Counted from the stretch's first letter, positions 20,233-30,773 are shown. The stretch: DNA of 64,000 nt from Paraglaciecola sp. (GCA_009993955.1 JAACSL010000001.1:248001-312000), one strand, 5' to 3'. Notes: generated by a model not told the origin, from the letters alone. Numbers and translations: made by a program.

Positions 20233-20247
20233 TGTAATTTAATTACA
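20233..20247. promoter_or_regulatory. Perfect 15-bp palindrome TGTAATTTAATTACA upstream of glgP
   Basis: 7-1-7 perfect inverted repeat about 70 bp upstream of the glgP start. Confidence 0.45.
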
Positions 20248-20318
20248 GTTTAATACGATAAGACTAGTTTTAGCAGGATTTTCTTCAGTACATTGTTATT
20301 TCTTTGTTATTTTTTAGC

Positions 20319-20346
20319 AAAAAGCCAAGCTTTTACAAGCTTGGCT
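20319..20346 (-). terminator. Rho-independent terminator downstream of pgm
   Basis: Minus strand AGCCAAGCTT GTAA AAGCTTGGCT TTTTG. Confidence 0.8.
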
Positions 20347-20383
20347 GTAATAATTTTACATTTTGGCAACGTATCATTTATGC

Positions 20384-22039
20384 CTACTTTACATTGGCAG
20401 CTTTAAACACCTGGTCAACCAAACTTTGGGCTTCTTTGACTAATTTATCGAGGTGCTCTTTTCCTTTAAAACTTTCCGCATAAATTTTATAGACATCTTC
20501 GGTGCCAGAGGGACGCGCGGCAAACCAACCATTTTCAGTACTGACTTTTACGCCGCCAATGGCAGCATTATTACCGGGGGCGTGAGTTTGAATTTGAATG
20601 ATTTTTTCCCCTGCTAGTTCAGTATTGGTGATCACACTGACATCCATCTTGCTCAATACTTGTTTCTGTTGATGATTTGCCGCCACATCGATACGTGTAT
20701 ATACCGGAGCAGAAAAACGTTCGGTCAGTTCCAAATAATGCTGACCGGGATCTTTGCCAGTCACCGCCAAAATTTCGGCAGCCAATAAACACAGAATAAT
20801 GCCGTCTTTGTCGGTTGCCCAAGGTTCACCGTTGCGACGCAAAAATATGCCACCTGCGCTTTCCTCACCAGCAAACCCAATCTCTTGATGCAACAACCCC
20901 TGCACAAACCATTTAAATCCCACGGGCATTTCAGCTAATTCTCGGCCCATGCTGCTCACCACCCGATCGATCATACTGCTGGAAACCAGGGTCTTGCCTA
21001 CTTTGACGTTTTTTGGCCAATCAGGACGATGTTGAAACAGATAAGCTATGGCCACGGCTAAATAATGATTTGGATTCATCAAACCACTTTGTGGTGTAAC
21101 AATGCCATGACGGTCAAAGTCTGGATCGTTGCCAAAGGCGAGATCAAACTTGTCACACATGTCGATGAGGCCCGCCATCGCATAAGGAGAGGAGCAATCC
21201 ATGCGGATTTTGCCGTCTTTGTCGCAGCGCATGAAAGCAAATTGCTGATCAACGCTGTTGTTCACCACGTCGATATTGATATTGTAACGTTTGGCAATTT
21301 TGTCCCAATATCCAAGACCCGCACCACCCAATGGATCGGTACCCAAGCGCAAACCTGCCTTCGCGATGGCCTCCATGTCAATAACTTGCTCTAACTCATT
21401 AATATAGTTTTCGGCGAAATCCATCTCTTGCACATAACCCGATGACAGTGCCTCGGCGAGTGAAAGGCGTTTGACCTCCACCATACCTGCTTTAATTAGC
21501 TGATTAGCGCGATTTTGAATGAGAGTAGTCACGTCACTATCGGCAGGGCCACCATGTGGAGGATTATATTTAAAACCGCCGTCTTCTGGCGGGTTATGGG
21601 AAGGGGTAATCACCACACCATCGGCTAATTCGCTGCTTTTGCCACGATTATAATTCAGTATTGCGTGGGAGATGACGGGTGTGGGTGTGTAGCCTCTGTT
21701 TTCCTGCACATATAACTGCACGCCATTGGCAGCCAGAACTTCCACGGCAGTGGAAAAAGCGGCTTCAGACAAAGCATGGGTATCCATGCCCATCAATAAT
21801 GGCCCTGTGGTGCCCTGACTCACACGGTATTCAGCCAAGGCCTGACAAATGGCAGCGATGTGGGTATCGGTAAACGTATTGAGTAAGGCACTTCCTCTAT
21901 GACCCGAGGTACCAAAAGCAACTAACTGGGTGTTGTCTGTTATATCAGGTTTGTTGCTGTAATAAGCGCTCACCAAGCGTGCGACGTTGACTAACTGTGC
22001 CTTACTCGCTGGCTTACCAGCATTGGGATGACGTGCCAT
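20384..22039 (-). CDS. pgm: Alpha-D-glucose phosphate-specific phosphoglucomutase
   Basis: [89 protein letters not shown]. Confidence 0.95.
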   Translation of the reverse strand: MARHPNAGKPASKAQLVNVARLVSAYYSNKPDITDNTQLVAFGTSGHRGSALLNTFTDTHIAAICQALAEYRVSQGTTGPLLMGMDTHALSEAAFSTAVEVLAANGVQLYVQENRGYTPTPVISHAILNYNRGKSSELADGVVITPSHNPPEDGGFKYNPPHGGPADSDVTTLIQNRANQLIKAGMVEVKRLSLAEALSSGYVQEMDFAENYINELEQVIDMEAIAKAGLRLGTDPLGGAGLGYWDKIAKRYNINIDVVNNSVDQQFAFMRCDKDGKIRMDCSSPYAMAGLIDMCDKFDLAFGNDPDFDRHGIVTPQSGLMNPNHYLAVAIAYLFQHRPDWPKNVKVGKTLVSSSMIDRVVSSMGRELAEMPVGFKWFVQGLLHQEIGFAGEESAGGIFLRRNGEPWATDKDGIILCLLAAEILAVTGKDPGQHYLELTERFSAPVYTRIDVAANHQQKQVLSKMDVSVITNTELAGEKIIQIQTHAPGNNAAIGGVKVSTENGWFAARPSGTEDVYKIYAESFKGKEHLDKLVKEAQSLVDQVFKAANVK

Positions 22040-22061
22040 AATGTTCCTTACTCGATGTGGG

Positions 22062-22610
22062 TTATTTGGTTGATTCTGTTGCTGACTCTGGGTAAAACAA
22101 AGTGGTCAACTGAGTGACTTGTTGTTCAGAATAGCCAAGCAATTGCGCAACTTCCGTCAGCATTGTGACTTTTTTTGCCGTATTGTTATTGGTAATCACC
22201 CAATAAGTCGAATCAGCGATGGCTTTGGGGTTGGTGCTGCTGCCACTGGCTAACAAGGTCTCTTTGCTGGTAGCAAAATACGTCCGGTTGCGCCCTCCCA
22301 TACCTAATACCTTGGCAAAGTCTTCTTGATGATGATGATGCAATAAAGCCAACATGCGTAAAAACCGACTCACGACTTTTGGTTCGTTGGTCAAATCTAA
22401 TTGCGCGGCATCTGCCAGACACTGTGCCTGAGCATTCACACCATGAGAGAGCACTTGGCTTGTTGTAGATGGCTGACTTGAAGATTTTACTTTCGCCACG
22501 GAATTTGGCATCACCAAACGTCGTAGTATGTCTGATGCACTTTCACCGATGTGCTGGGTTTGTGAAGCGATGAAATGATAGAGGTCGTCGTCTATTTCGA
22601 TATGTTTCAT
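22062..22610 (-). CDS. seqA: Negative modulator of initiation of replication SeqA
   Basis: [34 protein letters not shown]-terminal [39 protein letters not shown]; seqA-pgm order. Confidence 0.92.
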   Translation of the reverse strand: MKHIEIDDDLYHFIASQTQHIGESASDILRRLVMPNSVAKVKSSSQPSTTSQVLSHGVNAQAQCLADAAQLDLTNEPKVVSRFLRMLALLHHHHQEDFAKVLGMGGRNRTYFATSKETLLASGSSTNPKAIADSTYWVITNNNTAKKVTMLTEVAQLLGYSEQQVTQLTTLFYPESATESTK

Positions 22611-22811
22611 TGTTATTTTTATCGTTAATGAATGGATTAAACACTGAATGCTTAATTATACGGATTGCCCCAGGCAATTCACGGAATAATTAAACTTTAC
22701 TGATGACACCCCCAATTTTATACCTGAGATGGGCAAACAATACCCGAGTAGTGAACAAATTATCTTAAAACTCAGTAACATGAACTAGAGTTGTAACGGT
22801 AAACAGCAAAC

Positions 22812-23771
22812 ATGTTTGCTCAATTAAATTCACCACTACAAGTTGAAGCCATGACCCAAGCCCTATTAGAACAAGCCATTGCCCAAAGTTGCCGCGCCTT
22901 AATTGGCAAACAACAACAGATAAAATTGGCCCTGACGTGCCTGTTAGCCAATGGCCACCTGCTAATTGAAGACTTACCGGGTATGGGGAAAACAACCTTG
23001 TCTCATAGCATTGCCAAAGTGTTAGGCATGCAATATGCGCGGATTCAGTTTACTTCTGACTTGCTCCCTGCCGACATGTTAGGCATTTCTATTTTTGATA
23101 ATCAACAACAGCAATTTCATTTTCACCCAGGACCAATTTTCAGTCAGCTGGTGCTAGCCGACGAAATCAACCGTGCCAGTCCTAAAACTCAAAGCGCTTT
23201 GCTCGAGGCGATGGAAGAAAGACAAGTCAGTATGGATGGTCAGACACGAGCCTTGCCCAGCCCATTTTTTGTTATTGGCACCCAAAATCCCCTGCATCAA
23301 GCCGGCACCTATCCATTGCCTGAATCACAATTAGACCGTTTTTTAATGCGGATCCAATTGGGTTACCCAGACAAAGAAGCGGAAAAAGCCATGTTGCAGC
23401 AGCCAGTGAATGGCGACAAGCTGATTCTTGAAACGGTGATGAGCTGTGAACAGTTTATCAAGGCACAACAAGAGGCAATGCAAGTTCATGCCTCGGAAGC
23501 CGTCCTCAACTACATAGTGCGCCTCGTCACCTTTAGTCGTGAAAGCCAACAGTTTGCCAACCCTTTGTCACCCCGCGCGTCGAAAGCATTGCTGAGCGCG
23601 GCGCGAGGTTGGGCGTTTATTAACAAACGTGATTATGTATTGCCTGAGGATATTCAAGCCATTTTGCCTGCTGTGGCCGAGCATAGACTACGCAGTGCGT
23701 CTACAGATATCGCGGCGCAAGGTAGCCTGAGTAAAATCTTGTTAGAAGCAGTCGATCCCTTGGTCAACTGA
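22812..23771 (+). CDS. MoxR family AAA ATPase
   Basis: LLIEDLPGMGKTTLSHSIAKVLG, FTSDLLPADMLG, LADEINRASPKTQSALLEAMEERQVSMDG, FVIGTQNPLHQAGTYPLPESQLDRF. Confidence 0.93.
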   Translation: MFAQLNSPLQVEAMTQALLEQAIAQSCRALIGKQQQIKLALTCLLANGHLLIEDLPGMGKTTLSHSIAKVLGMQYARIQFTSDLLPADMLGISIFDNQQQQFHFHPGPIFSQLVLADEINRASPKTQSALLEAMEERQVSMDGQTRALPSPFFVIGTQNPLHQAGTYPLPESQLDRFLMRIQLGYPDKEAEKAMLQQPVNGDKLILETVMSCEQFIKAQQEAMQVHASEAVLNYIVRLVTFSRESQQFANPLSPRASKALLSAARGWAFINKRDYVLPEDIQAILPAVAEHRLRSASTDIAAQGSLSKILLEAVDPLVN

Positions 23772-23781
23772 GTTCAGACCC

Positions 23782-24774
23782 ATGCAAATGTTGCAACAGT
23801 CCTTTCATCGCTGGTTAGACAAACGGATCCCCGCAGCGGACAACTTTGCCCTCAATCACAAAACGATTTTTATTTTCCCTGCAAAATTTGGCTGGTTATA
23901 TTTGGCCTTGTGTACCCTGTTGTTTTTACTCGGGACAAATTATCAAAACAATTTGATGTTGTTGCTCTGTTATTTTTTATTGGCAGTGTTTTTAGTCAGC
24001 CTGATGGCAAGTTACAGTAACTTTGCCAAACTCACCGTCAGTATTGGCAAAATCCATCAAGTTTACGTCAATGATGACGTACAGATCCCACTATGGTTGA
24101 ATGCAAAGCAAAATTCTTCGACCTTCAGCGCTGCGATGCATGGCAGGATTAGCGCGCAATTTATGGGGCTATCTAGCGGTATTGATGTTGATTGTGACCA
24201 ATTAACCAATCCTGTGGCCTTGCCGTTACCCTGTAAAAAACGTGGGTGGCACGCCTTACCTCGCCTGACCTTGTCCAGTCTTTACCCCTTAGGTTTATTT
24301 CGCTGTTGGACCCACTTAGCCTTTCATAGCCGGGTACTGGTTTATCCGCTGCCGCTGGTCAATAACCTCAGCCCGCAGCATCGCCAAGCTGCAGGACACG
24401 ATGCCCAGCATGCCCACAAGCACAGCCATGACCCTAGCCTACAACATGACTTTTCACATTTAAAAGCCTATCAAACGGGTGAGTCATTGCGTCATGTAGC
24501 GTGGAAACAAGTAGCCAAAGGGCGTGGCATGGTCAGCAAACAATTTACTGGCCAACAACAGCAAGTTACTTGGCTTGAACTCGATACAACTGTGGAACTT
24601 GAACTGGCCATCAGTCGTCTGTGTTTCCAAGTGCTTGAGTTAAGTCGCTTCAACCATGTCTTTGGTTTTGTACTTGGGTCTTATGTGCTGGATCCAGATA
24701 GTGGTGAGTCACATCGACTCAACTGTTTACAGGCCTTAGCCAGCTACCCCAACATAGCCATGGTCGCAAACTGA
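23782..24774 (+). CDS. DUF58 domain-containing protein
   Basis: Two N-terminal TM segments and FSHLKAYQTGESLRHVAWKQVAKGRGMVSKQF (DUF58-like); follows moxR. Confidence 0.85.
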   Translation: MQMLQQSFHRWLDKRIPAADNFALNHKTIFIFPAKFGWLYLALCTLLFLLGTNYQNNLMLLLCYFLLAVFLVSLMASYSNFAKLTVSIGKIHQVYVNDDVQIPLWLNAKQNSSTFSAAMHGRISAQFMGLSSGIDVDCDQLTNPVALPLPCKKRGWHALPRLTLSSLYPLGLFRCWTHLAFHSRVLVYPLPLVNNLSPQHRQAAGHDAQHAHKHSHDPSLQHDFSHLKAYQTGESLRHVAWKQVAKGRGMVSKQFTGQQQQVTWLELDTTVELELAISRLCFQVLELSRFNHVFGFVLGSYVLDPDSGESHRLNCLQALASYPNIAMVAN

Positions 24775-24776
24775 AT

Positions 24777-26885
24777 ATGCAGTGGTCAGTAAAATTCTGG
24801 CAACGGGAGACGACAAAGTCCGAGAATCTGCCTCGTCCTATTCAAGCAAAAAATCCCGCTCATCTATTCCTTGCTGCCATTCTTATTGTGTTCACTGTGA
24901 CACTTTATGAGCAAGTGATTGCTTGGATCAGTCTGCTGGTTGTTTGCGCGGTGGTGATCCGCAGTGCTATTTTTTTCGCCTATCAGAAACACTTACCCAG
25001 CATGCGCACCCTAAATTTGCTCGCCATATTGAGCACCCTAGGTTTGCTTTACTCCGCTTGGTCCTTGGGATTTTTGCTGGGCATGATCAATCTGTTAGTG
25101 TTGGCCTGCGCCTTAAAACTGATGCAAATGCGTAGTCAGAGAGACTTTTATCAGTTGATTGTCAGTACGCTATTTTTACTTGGTTGTGGTTTTATTTTTA
25201 ATCAATCCATATCCATGACGATCGTATATTCAGTGCTGACGTTGATGATCATAGTAGCCCTTGGTTTTTTTCATGCTCCCAGCTTAAGCTTAGGCCAACA
25301 AACTCGGCAACTGGGTTTACTCAGTTTGCAAGCCCTGCCCATTGGTTTACTGCTATTTTTACTGCTCCCCCAGCTTCCACCCTTGTGGCAAACGCCAAGA
25401 GCAAAAACCGCTGAAAGTGGTCTCGCAGAAAAGATTACCCCCGGTGACATAGCACGCTTATCCCAATCCAGCGCATTGGCATTTCGGGCAACGTTTGCAG
25501 ATGGCAGTCCTAATCACGCCAGCCGATATTGGCGCACCATTGTGATGGAAGACTTTGATGGCAGAAGTTGGCAAGTGCACCCAGTGCGTAAACAGCAACG
25601 TTTATTATTTCAGTCTATGCAACAGGAATTTAATCCTGTGCTCAGTGGCCCATACCGTGACTACGACATTATTGCCGAGGCCACGCAGCAAAGTTGGTTA
25701 CCCGCCCTAGACTTGGCCACGCCCTTAGGCGCAAAAAGTCAGAGTGAAATATGGCAGAGCAACGATTTCCAATTGATCAGCCTGCAACCCTTGGTGAGCA
25801 AATACCAGTATTCAGTGCGTTCTTTCATCGCTGCTATGCCCTATCAGGTGCTCAGCCAATTTGACCGAGAGCTCAATCTCAGTGTGCCCAAAACAGGCAA
25901 TCCGCGTACCCAAACATGGATTCAAGATTTACGCACGCTTTACCCACAAGACACGGTGTTTACTCAAGCCCTGCTCGACTATTTTGCTGGCCAAGGTTTT
26001 AGTTACACCCTACGACCCAGCGCCATGTTCATTGATCCCGTTGACACCTTTTTATTTGATACACGTGCTGGATTTTGCAGTCATTTTGCCAGTGCCTTAG
26101 CATATAGCCTGCGCTTGGCCGGCATACCTGCGCGTCTGGTCACAGGCTATCAGGGCGGAGAGCTCAGTACTAAGGTCAATCAAGCCGATTATATCAGTGT
26201 GTATCAATATGATGCCCACGCCTGGGTCGAGGCATGGTTTGCTGAAACAGGGTGGCGTCGTTTTGATCCAACGGCTCTGGTGGCACCCGATCGCATCAAT
26301 TTTGGCTTGCGCCAAGCCATGCAAGAAGAAGGCAGCTTCTTAGCTGACTCGCCTTTTTCCCTAGCGCGCTTAACCAATATCGCGGTATTCAATCAGCTAC
26401 GTTTGTGGTTAGCCGACGTAGATTACAATTGGAGTCGCTGGGTGCTTGGTTTTGATCGTCAAAAACAACAGGACTTATTCAAAGCCATAGTGGGTAAACT
26501 GACCCCGCAACGTTTGGCCCTGTTGGGCTTGGGGATTGTATCGATTATTGCCTTGTTATTACTGTTATTTTTCCTACCGCATTGGCTGGCAGGCAGAGTA
26601 AGTGGACCACAACGCTTTTACCTCGACGCCCTGCATGCCTTGTCAAAGGTGGGATTTTCCCGTCCACCTTGGCAAGGACCACAAGACTTTAACGACACAG
26701 TGGCCCAGCAGTTTTCAGCCGAGATCAAACAGCCTTTCGCTCAATTAACTGCACTTTATTTGCATAGCTATTATGCAAAAACCTCTTCCGCAGAAAAAGA
26801 AACTAGCCAAACAGAGCGCGTGACAAGGCAGATGAAACAACACCTCAGAAAATTAAAACGTGGGCTGCGTCAGGTTAAACCCTAA
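24777..26885 (+). CDS. DUF3488 / transglutaminase-like domain membrane protein (TgpA-like)
   Basis: Multi-TM N-terminus; DTRAGFCSHFASALAYSLRLAGIPARLVTGYQGGE...YDAHAWVEAWFAETGWRRFDPTA transglutaminase Cys-His-Asp core. Confidence 0.9.
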   Translation: MQWSVKFWQRETTKSENLPRPIQAKNPAHLFLAAILIVFTVTLYEQVIAWISLLVVCAVVIRSAIFFAYQKHLPSMRTLNLLAILSTLGLLYSAWSLGFLLGMINLLVLACALKLMQMRSQRDFYQLIVSTLFLLGCGFIFNQSISMTIVYSVLTLMIIVALGFFHAPSLSLGQQTRQLGLLSLQALPIGLLLFLLLPQLPPLWQTPRAKTAESGLAEKITPGDIARLSQSSALAFRATFADGSPNHASRYWRTIVMEDFDGRSWQVHPVRKQQRLLFQSMQQEFNPVLSGPYRDYDIIAEATQQSWLPALDLATPLGAKSQSEIWQSNDFQLISLQPLVSKYQYSVRSFIAAMPYQVLSQFDRELNLSVPKTGNPRTQTWIQDLRTLYPQDTVFTQALLDYFAGQGFSYTLRPSAMFIDPVDTFLFDTRAGFCSHFASALAYSLRLAGIPARLVTGYQGGELSTKVNQADYISVYQYDAHAWVEAWFAETGWRRFDPTALVAPDRINFGLRQAMQEEGSFLADSPFSLARLTNIAVFNQLRLWLADVDYNWSRWVLGFDRQKQQDLFKAIVGKLTPQRLALLGLGIVSIIALLLLLFFLPHWLAGRVSGPQRFYLDALHALSKVGFSRPPWQGPQDFNDTVAQQFSAEIKQPFAQLTALYLHSYYAKTSSAEKETSQTERVTRQMKQHLRKLKRGLRQVKP

Positions 26886-26910
26886 GGGATGTTACGGCCA
26901 CATGGCAGCT

Positions 26911-28254
26911 TTAAAACGCATCTTTTTCATCGGCCAATAAGTGCTCATGACGCAACACCTCTAACTGCTGAACCGTATTTGCCACGTCCATGTTCAACAT
27001 AAAGGCTACCATCAGCGCCATGGCCGGTTTAGAGAATACATCCGGTGTTTGGCGATCAAAAAACTGACTGAGGCTGTCGGCGTTTTTTAACAATTCATAA
27101 CCAATCGCGTTGAAGTAATTGAGGCTTGTCTCTGCATTGATGTTGGCGGGAAACCCCGCCGCATAATTGTTGTATTGCGCCTGCACATCCGCCCGCGCCA
27201 CAAACTGCATAAAGCGCTTGGCATGAGCAAGATTTTTGGTCTTAGCGTTGATAAAAAACACATCCGTCGGTGCTTCTTCCGTTTGCCCAACACTCGGGTT
27301 TATTTGCGGAAAAGGAAAGAAACCAATCTCCTCTTGCATACTGTCAGGCAGGCGAGTAGCTGCAAAGTTACCAATCAAGGTAAAGCCAGACAGTTCTCGA
27401 AAAATAAACGGCAGGGCCTCATTCCAATTTAGTTTTTCATGCCCCTGCAAAAAATAATCATTTTTCAATAATTTTTGCCAATATTCGAATACATGGACAA
27501 CACGCTGATCGGTAAACTCAATCTCGCCGCGCAGCAGTGCTTGATGGAAGTCATTCCCGTTTAAACGTAAATTTAAATAGTCAAACCAAGCAGCCACTGT
27601 CCAAGGATCCATACTGCCAATGGCAATGGGATTGATATTATGTTGTTTGAGCGTGGCACAGACATGAAGAAAATCTTGCCAACTTGTCGGTGTTGCTAAG
27701 TTTAAGCGGCGAAATAACGACTTTTTGTAAAAAAATCCCCAATGATAATAACTGATGGGCACCGCATATTTAGAATCGTGATAACTGACTAAGTCCGTCA
27801 AGGCGGGGGTAAACTGACGAGAAAAGTCCGAGTCTTGCCACATATCGTCTAAGTTAGCCACTAACCCCCCACGCACAAACTGCTGCAGTCGTTCGCCGCC
27901 GTGCCAAAAAAACACATCAGGGCCAGCACGTTTTGCCAACCATTCACTCACCAGCACCTTGTATTCTGGTGAGCGATACGCAATGAAATTCAAACCAATG
28001 TCTGGATTTTCCGCGGTGAACTGATCACCAAGGGCACTGAAATTACCCCGTTCTGTCGGGCTGTCCGTCAAGACAGCGATGGTGATGCTAGCAGAACAAT
28101 AAGCACTGGTTAAAACGGAGCATAAACACACTAGGGTGCAGCGCAGGGCACTGTGTGATATCGCCATGATGAGGGGAAAAATCGCTTGCTGGAATTGTTT
28201 TAAGATCATCGCTGCCCTTGGCTCGCTTGATAATACTAACGCCAACCATGGCAA
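26911..28254 (-). CDS. Extracellular solute-binding protein family 1 (orphan ABC-type)
   Basis: ENPDIGLNFIAYRSPEYKVLVSEWLAKRAGPDVFFWHGGERLQQFVRGGLVANLDD...PISYYHWGFFYKKSLFRRLNL; N-terminal signal. True start may be M at about 28167. Confidence 0.8.
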   Translation of the reverse strand: MPWLALVLSSEPRAAMILKQFQQAIFPLIMAISHSALRCTLVCLCSVLTSAYCSASITIAVLTDSPTERGNFSALGDQFTAENPDIGLNFIAYRSPEYKVLVSEWLAKRAGPDVFFWHGGERLQQFVRGGLVANLDDMWQDSDFSRQFTPALTDLVSYHDSKYAVPISYYHWGFFYKKSLFRRLNLATPTSWQDFLHVCATLKQHNINPIAIGSMDPWTVAAWFDYLNLRLNGNDFHQALLRGEIEFTDQRVVHVFEYWQKLLKNDYFLQGHEKLNWNEALPFIFRELSGFTLIGNFAATRLPDSMQEEIGFFPFPQINPSVGQTEEAPTDVFFINAKTKNLAHAKRFMQFVARADVQAQYNNYAAGFPANINAETSLNYFNAIGYELLKNADSLSQFFDRQTPDVFSKPAMALMVAFMLNMDVANTVQQLEVLRHEHLLADEKDAF

Positions 28255-28281
28255 CTATCTGTTTGTCTACTTTCGCATATT

Positions 28282-29361
28282 TTAGATTAAACGCAAATGT
28301 ACGGTGACTTCTTCTCGATTGTGGTACAAATGTTTAACCTGCAGTGCATACTGACCGGCGTTCTGAAGTTTGATTTCATCATCAATGATGGCCAAGGATT
28401 CTTGCACCGATTCATAACGCTTTTTCATCGGCAATTTCAAATTAAACATGGCTTCTTTACAGCGTTTAGAGGCCACCCACTGCGCCATTAAACGCGCCAC
28501 TTTTTGCGGCTGCTCAATCATGTCGCACACCAACCAATAGATAGGCTTTTTTGCTTTGAATTTGAAACCGTCTTCTGGACAATACGTAACCAAACCACTG
28601 TCCATCAGGGCTTTATCCATCGCCCCATTGTCAACGGCATATACAAACATACTGCGTTTTACTAATTGATAGGTCCAGCCACCGGGACAGGCACCAAGAT
28701 CCACCGCATGGGTGCTTCCACGCAAACGCTCTGCCTGCTCAGATTTAGGGATGAAGGTCTGAAAAGCCTCATCGAGTTTTAAGGTGGAGCGACTGGGTGC
28801 ATCACTGGGCATTTTTAGGCGTAATATGCCCAAGGGCAAAGGGGAATTGTTGTTGCTGTAGGAATAGCCAACAAAGGCACTGTCCGTCGCGGTAAAAAAT
28901 ACATGTAAAACTGGTTTATTGCTTTGTTCTTTATCCGTCAACTTATGCATTTTTCGTAATTTCTGCCGAAGTGGAACAGAAATTTTCCGACAAAACTTAG
29001 AGAGCTCCCGCCCCTCTGTGGTGTCGGCATATTCCACCCGCACATCACCACACAATGGAAACGCGGCGCAAGCACTAACGATAGGACTTAATCGGTCGTT
29101 TGTATCGAGTTCGTTGAGTACTTCCATTGTTGCAAACATTTGTCGGGCAAAAATCAGTGATGAAAAGATTAACTGTTTGGCTAATTGTTCCCCTTCCCCA
29201 TCCTGATAACACTGGAAAACCACATAACCCGAATCTGGCGTAATCTTGGCAAAACCATATACCCCTAACTGCGCCGCTTTGTCTTGTATTTCAGATGCCA
29301 AGTCTTTTTCAAAACCGCTTCGACAATAAAGCAGTAGGCTATTGACGTTTGTATTTGCCAT
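28282..29361 (-). CDS. rlmM: 23S rRNA (cytidine(2498)-2'-O)-methyltransferase RlmM
   Basis: MANTNVNSLLLYCRSGFEKDLASEIQ, AVDLGACPGGWTYQLVKRSMFVYAVDNG, WLVCDMIEQPQKVA, FNLKLPMKKRYESV; start revised to 29361. Confidence 0.92.
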   Translation of the reverse strand: MANTNVNSLLLYCRSGFEKDLASEIQDKAAQLGVYGFAKITPDSGYVVFQCYQDGEGEQLAKQLIFSSLIFARQMFATMEVLNELDTNDRLSPIVSACAAFPLCGDVRVEYADTTEGRELSKFCRKISVPLRQKLRKMHKLTDKEQSNKPVLHVFFTATDSAFVGYSYSNNNSPLPLGILRLKMPSDAPSRSTLKLDEAFQTFIPKSEQAERLRGSTHAVDLGACPGGWTYQLVKRSMFVYAVDNGAMDKALMDSGLVTYCPEDGFKFKAKKPIYWLVCDMIEQPQKVARLMAQWVASKRCKEAMFNLKLPMKKRYESVQESLAIIDDEIKLQNAGQYALQVKHLYHNREEVTVHLRLI

Positions 29362-29380
29362 GTTAAATATTTCCCATTGG

Positions 29381-29755
29381 TTAAGGGTGTGAACGCCAAA
29401 TAGCCATGAACATGCTAATCCAACCCGCAATAAAACACAGACCACCCAGCGGGGTGATGGGACCAAAGACTTTGATCTGCGTTAAACTTAGGCCATATAA
29501 ACTGCCACTAAACAACAGAATCCCGGCAAAAAACAATAGCGCACTCCATAACAACAAACTGTGAGCCTGCTGACGATAGAGTATGACCACCAGGATCACT
29601 GCCAAACTGTGCATAAACTGATAATGCACCCCGGTTTGAAAGCTGGCGAGTAACGTTTCGCTCAAGCGACTTTTAAAGCCATGTGCGGCAAACGCTCCCA
29701 ACACCACTGCCAACATGGCACTGAGTGCGGCACTCATCAATAAAAAACGTGGCAT
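29381..29755 (-). CDS. DUF423 family membrane protein
   Basis: MLAVVLGAFAAHGFKSRLSE...FQTGVHYQFMHSLAVIL...LFSGSLYGLSLT...ITPLGGLCFIAGW. Confidence 0.9.
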   Translation of the reverse strand: MPRFLLMSAALSAMLAVVLGAFAAHGFKSRLSETLLASFQTGVHYQFMHSLAVILVVILYRQQAHSLLLWSALLFFAGILLFSGSLYGLSLTQIKVFGPITPLGGLCFIAGWISMFMAIWRSHP

Positions 29756-29795
29756 TTGTGTTGTCTCCTCGCTTATTTTCCAGTGAATTTACCGA

Positions 29796-30701
29796 TTAAA
29801 ATGCTTCATTCTGCTGGTCAGCTTGCACTTGTGCAATTAACCACTGTCTAAAAGCGGCAATTTTGCCCAGTTCAGCCTGCCCCGGATGACAAACAAAATA
29901 ATATGCGTTATTGGTGATTTGCTTTTCTGCAAAGGGACAAACCAAACGCCCTGATTCAATTTCCGGCCGCGCCAATACACTGTGCCCCAAAGCAATGCCT
30001 TGACCAAGTGCCGCTGCCTGTAATACCAACATTGAATGACTAAAAATCGGGCCGTGATTGACATTCACCCCCGCAATGTTGAATTGTTTGATCCAAGCCT
30101 TCCACGCCTCGCGTGACGAATCATGCAAGAGCACATGATAACGCAAATCCTCCAACTGATTGAGGGGCCGACCGCTTTGAAATAATAAGGGTGAACAGAC
30201 TGGTGTTAAATACTCGGTGTGTAGCTTGTCTGCCACTAAGCCCGACCATTTGCCACGCCCATAATAAATGGCAACATCGACGTCGTCGTCAAGAAAGCCC
30301 TCATCGTAGTCGACTGCCTTAATGCGCACATCAATATCGGGGTTTTCTTGGCTAAAACGGTTAATGCGCGGCACCAACCATTGAATGGCAAAACTGGGCG
30401 GCAAAGCCACCGTAATAGCCCCCTTTGCTCCCTTTGCTAACAGCTTTTCAGTGGCATCTTGCAAGGCGCGGAAAATGTCTTTTAAGTCTAGATAATAGCG
30501 CTGCCCTTCTTCGGTCAACAACAATGAGCGATTTTTACGCATGAACAGTTTCATGGATAAAAAATCTTCCAGTGTTTTCACTTGGTGACTCACCGCGGCT
30601 TGGGTCACAAACAATTCGTCTGCTGCGCGGGTGAAGCTTAAATGCCGCGCGGCAGCCTCAAAGGTTTTCAGTGAGTTAAGAGGGGGTAATCGTCGATTCA
30701 C
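29796..30701 (-). CDS. GcvA-like LysR family transcriptional regulator
   Basis: RRLPPLNSLKTFEAAARHLSFTRAADELFVTQAAVSHQVKTLEDFL; GcvA-like effector domain. Confidence 0.88.
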   Translation of the reverse strand: MNRRLPPLNSLKTFEAAARHLSFTRAADELFVTQAAVSHQVKTLEDFLSMKLFMRKNRSLLLTEEGQRYYLDLKDIFRALQDATEKLLAKGAKGAITVALPPSFAIQWLVPRINRFSQENPDIDVRIKAVDYDEGFLDDDVDVAIYYGRGKWSGLVADKLHTEYLTPVCSPLLFQSGRPLNQLEDLRYHVLLHDSSREAWKAWIKQFNIAGVNVNHGPIFSHSMLVLQAAALGQGIALGHSVLARPEIESGRLVCPFAEKQITNNAYYFVCHPGQAELGKIAAFRQWLIAQVQADQQNEAF

Positions 30702-30740
30702 TAGGGTTTATCAAGCTATCTATTTGCCCCAGTTTATATC

Positions 30741-30773
30741 ATTAGTTTTTCTAATGCATTAATTTAATTAATG
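30741..30773. promoter_or_regulatory. Candidate GcvA-type operator (ATTAG-N5-CTAAT) adjoining a perfect 17-bp palindrome CATTAATTTAATTAATG
   Basis: ATTAGTTTTTCTAAT at 30741-30755; CATTAATT T AATTAATG at 30757-30773, just upstream of the LysR gene. Confidence 0.5.
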
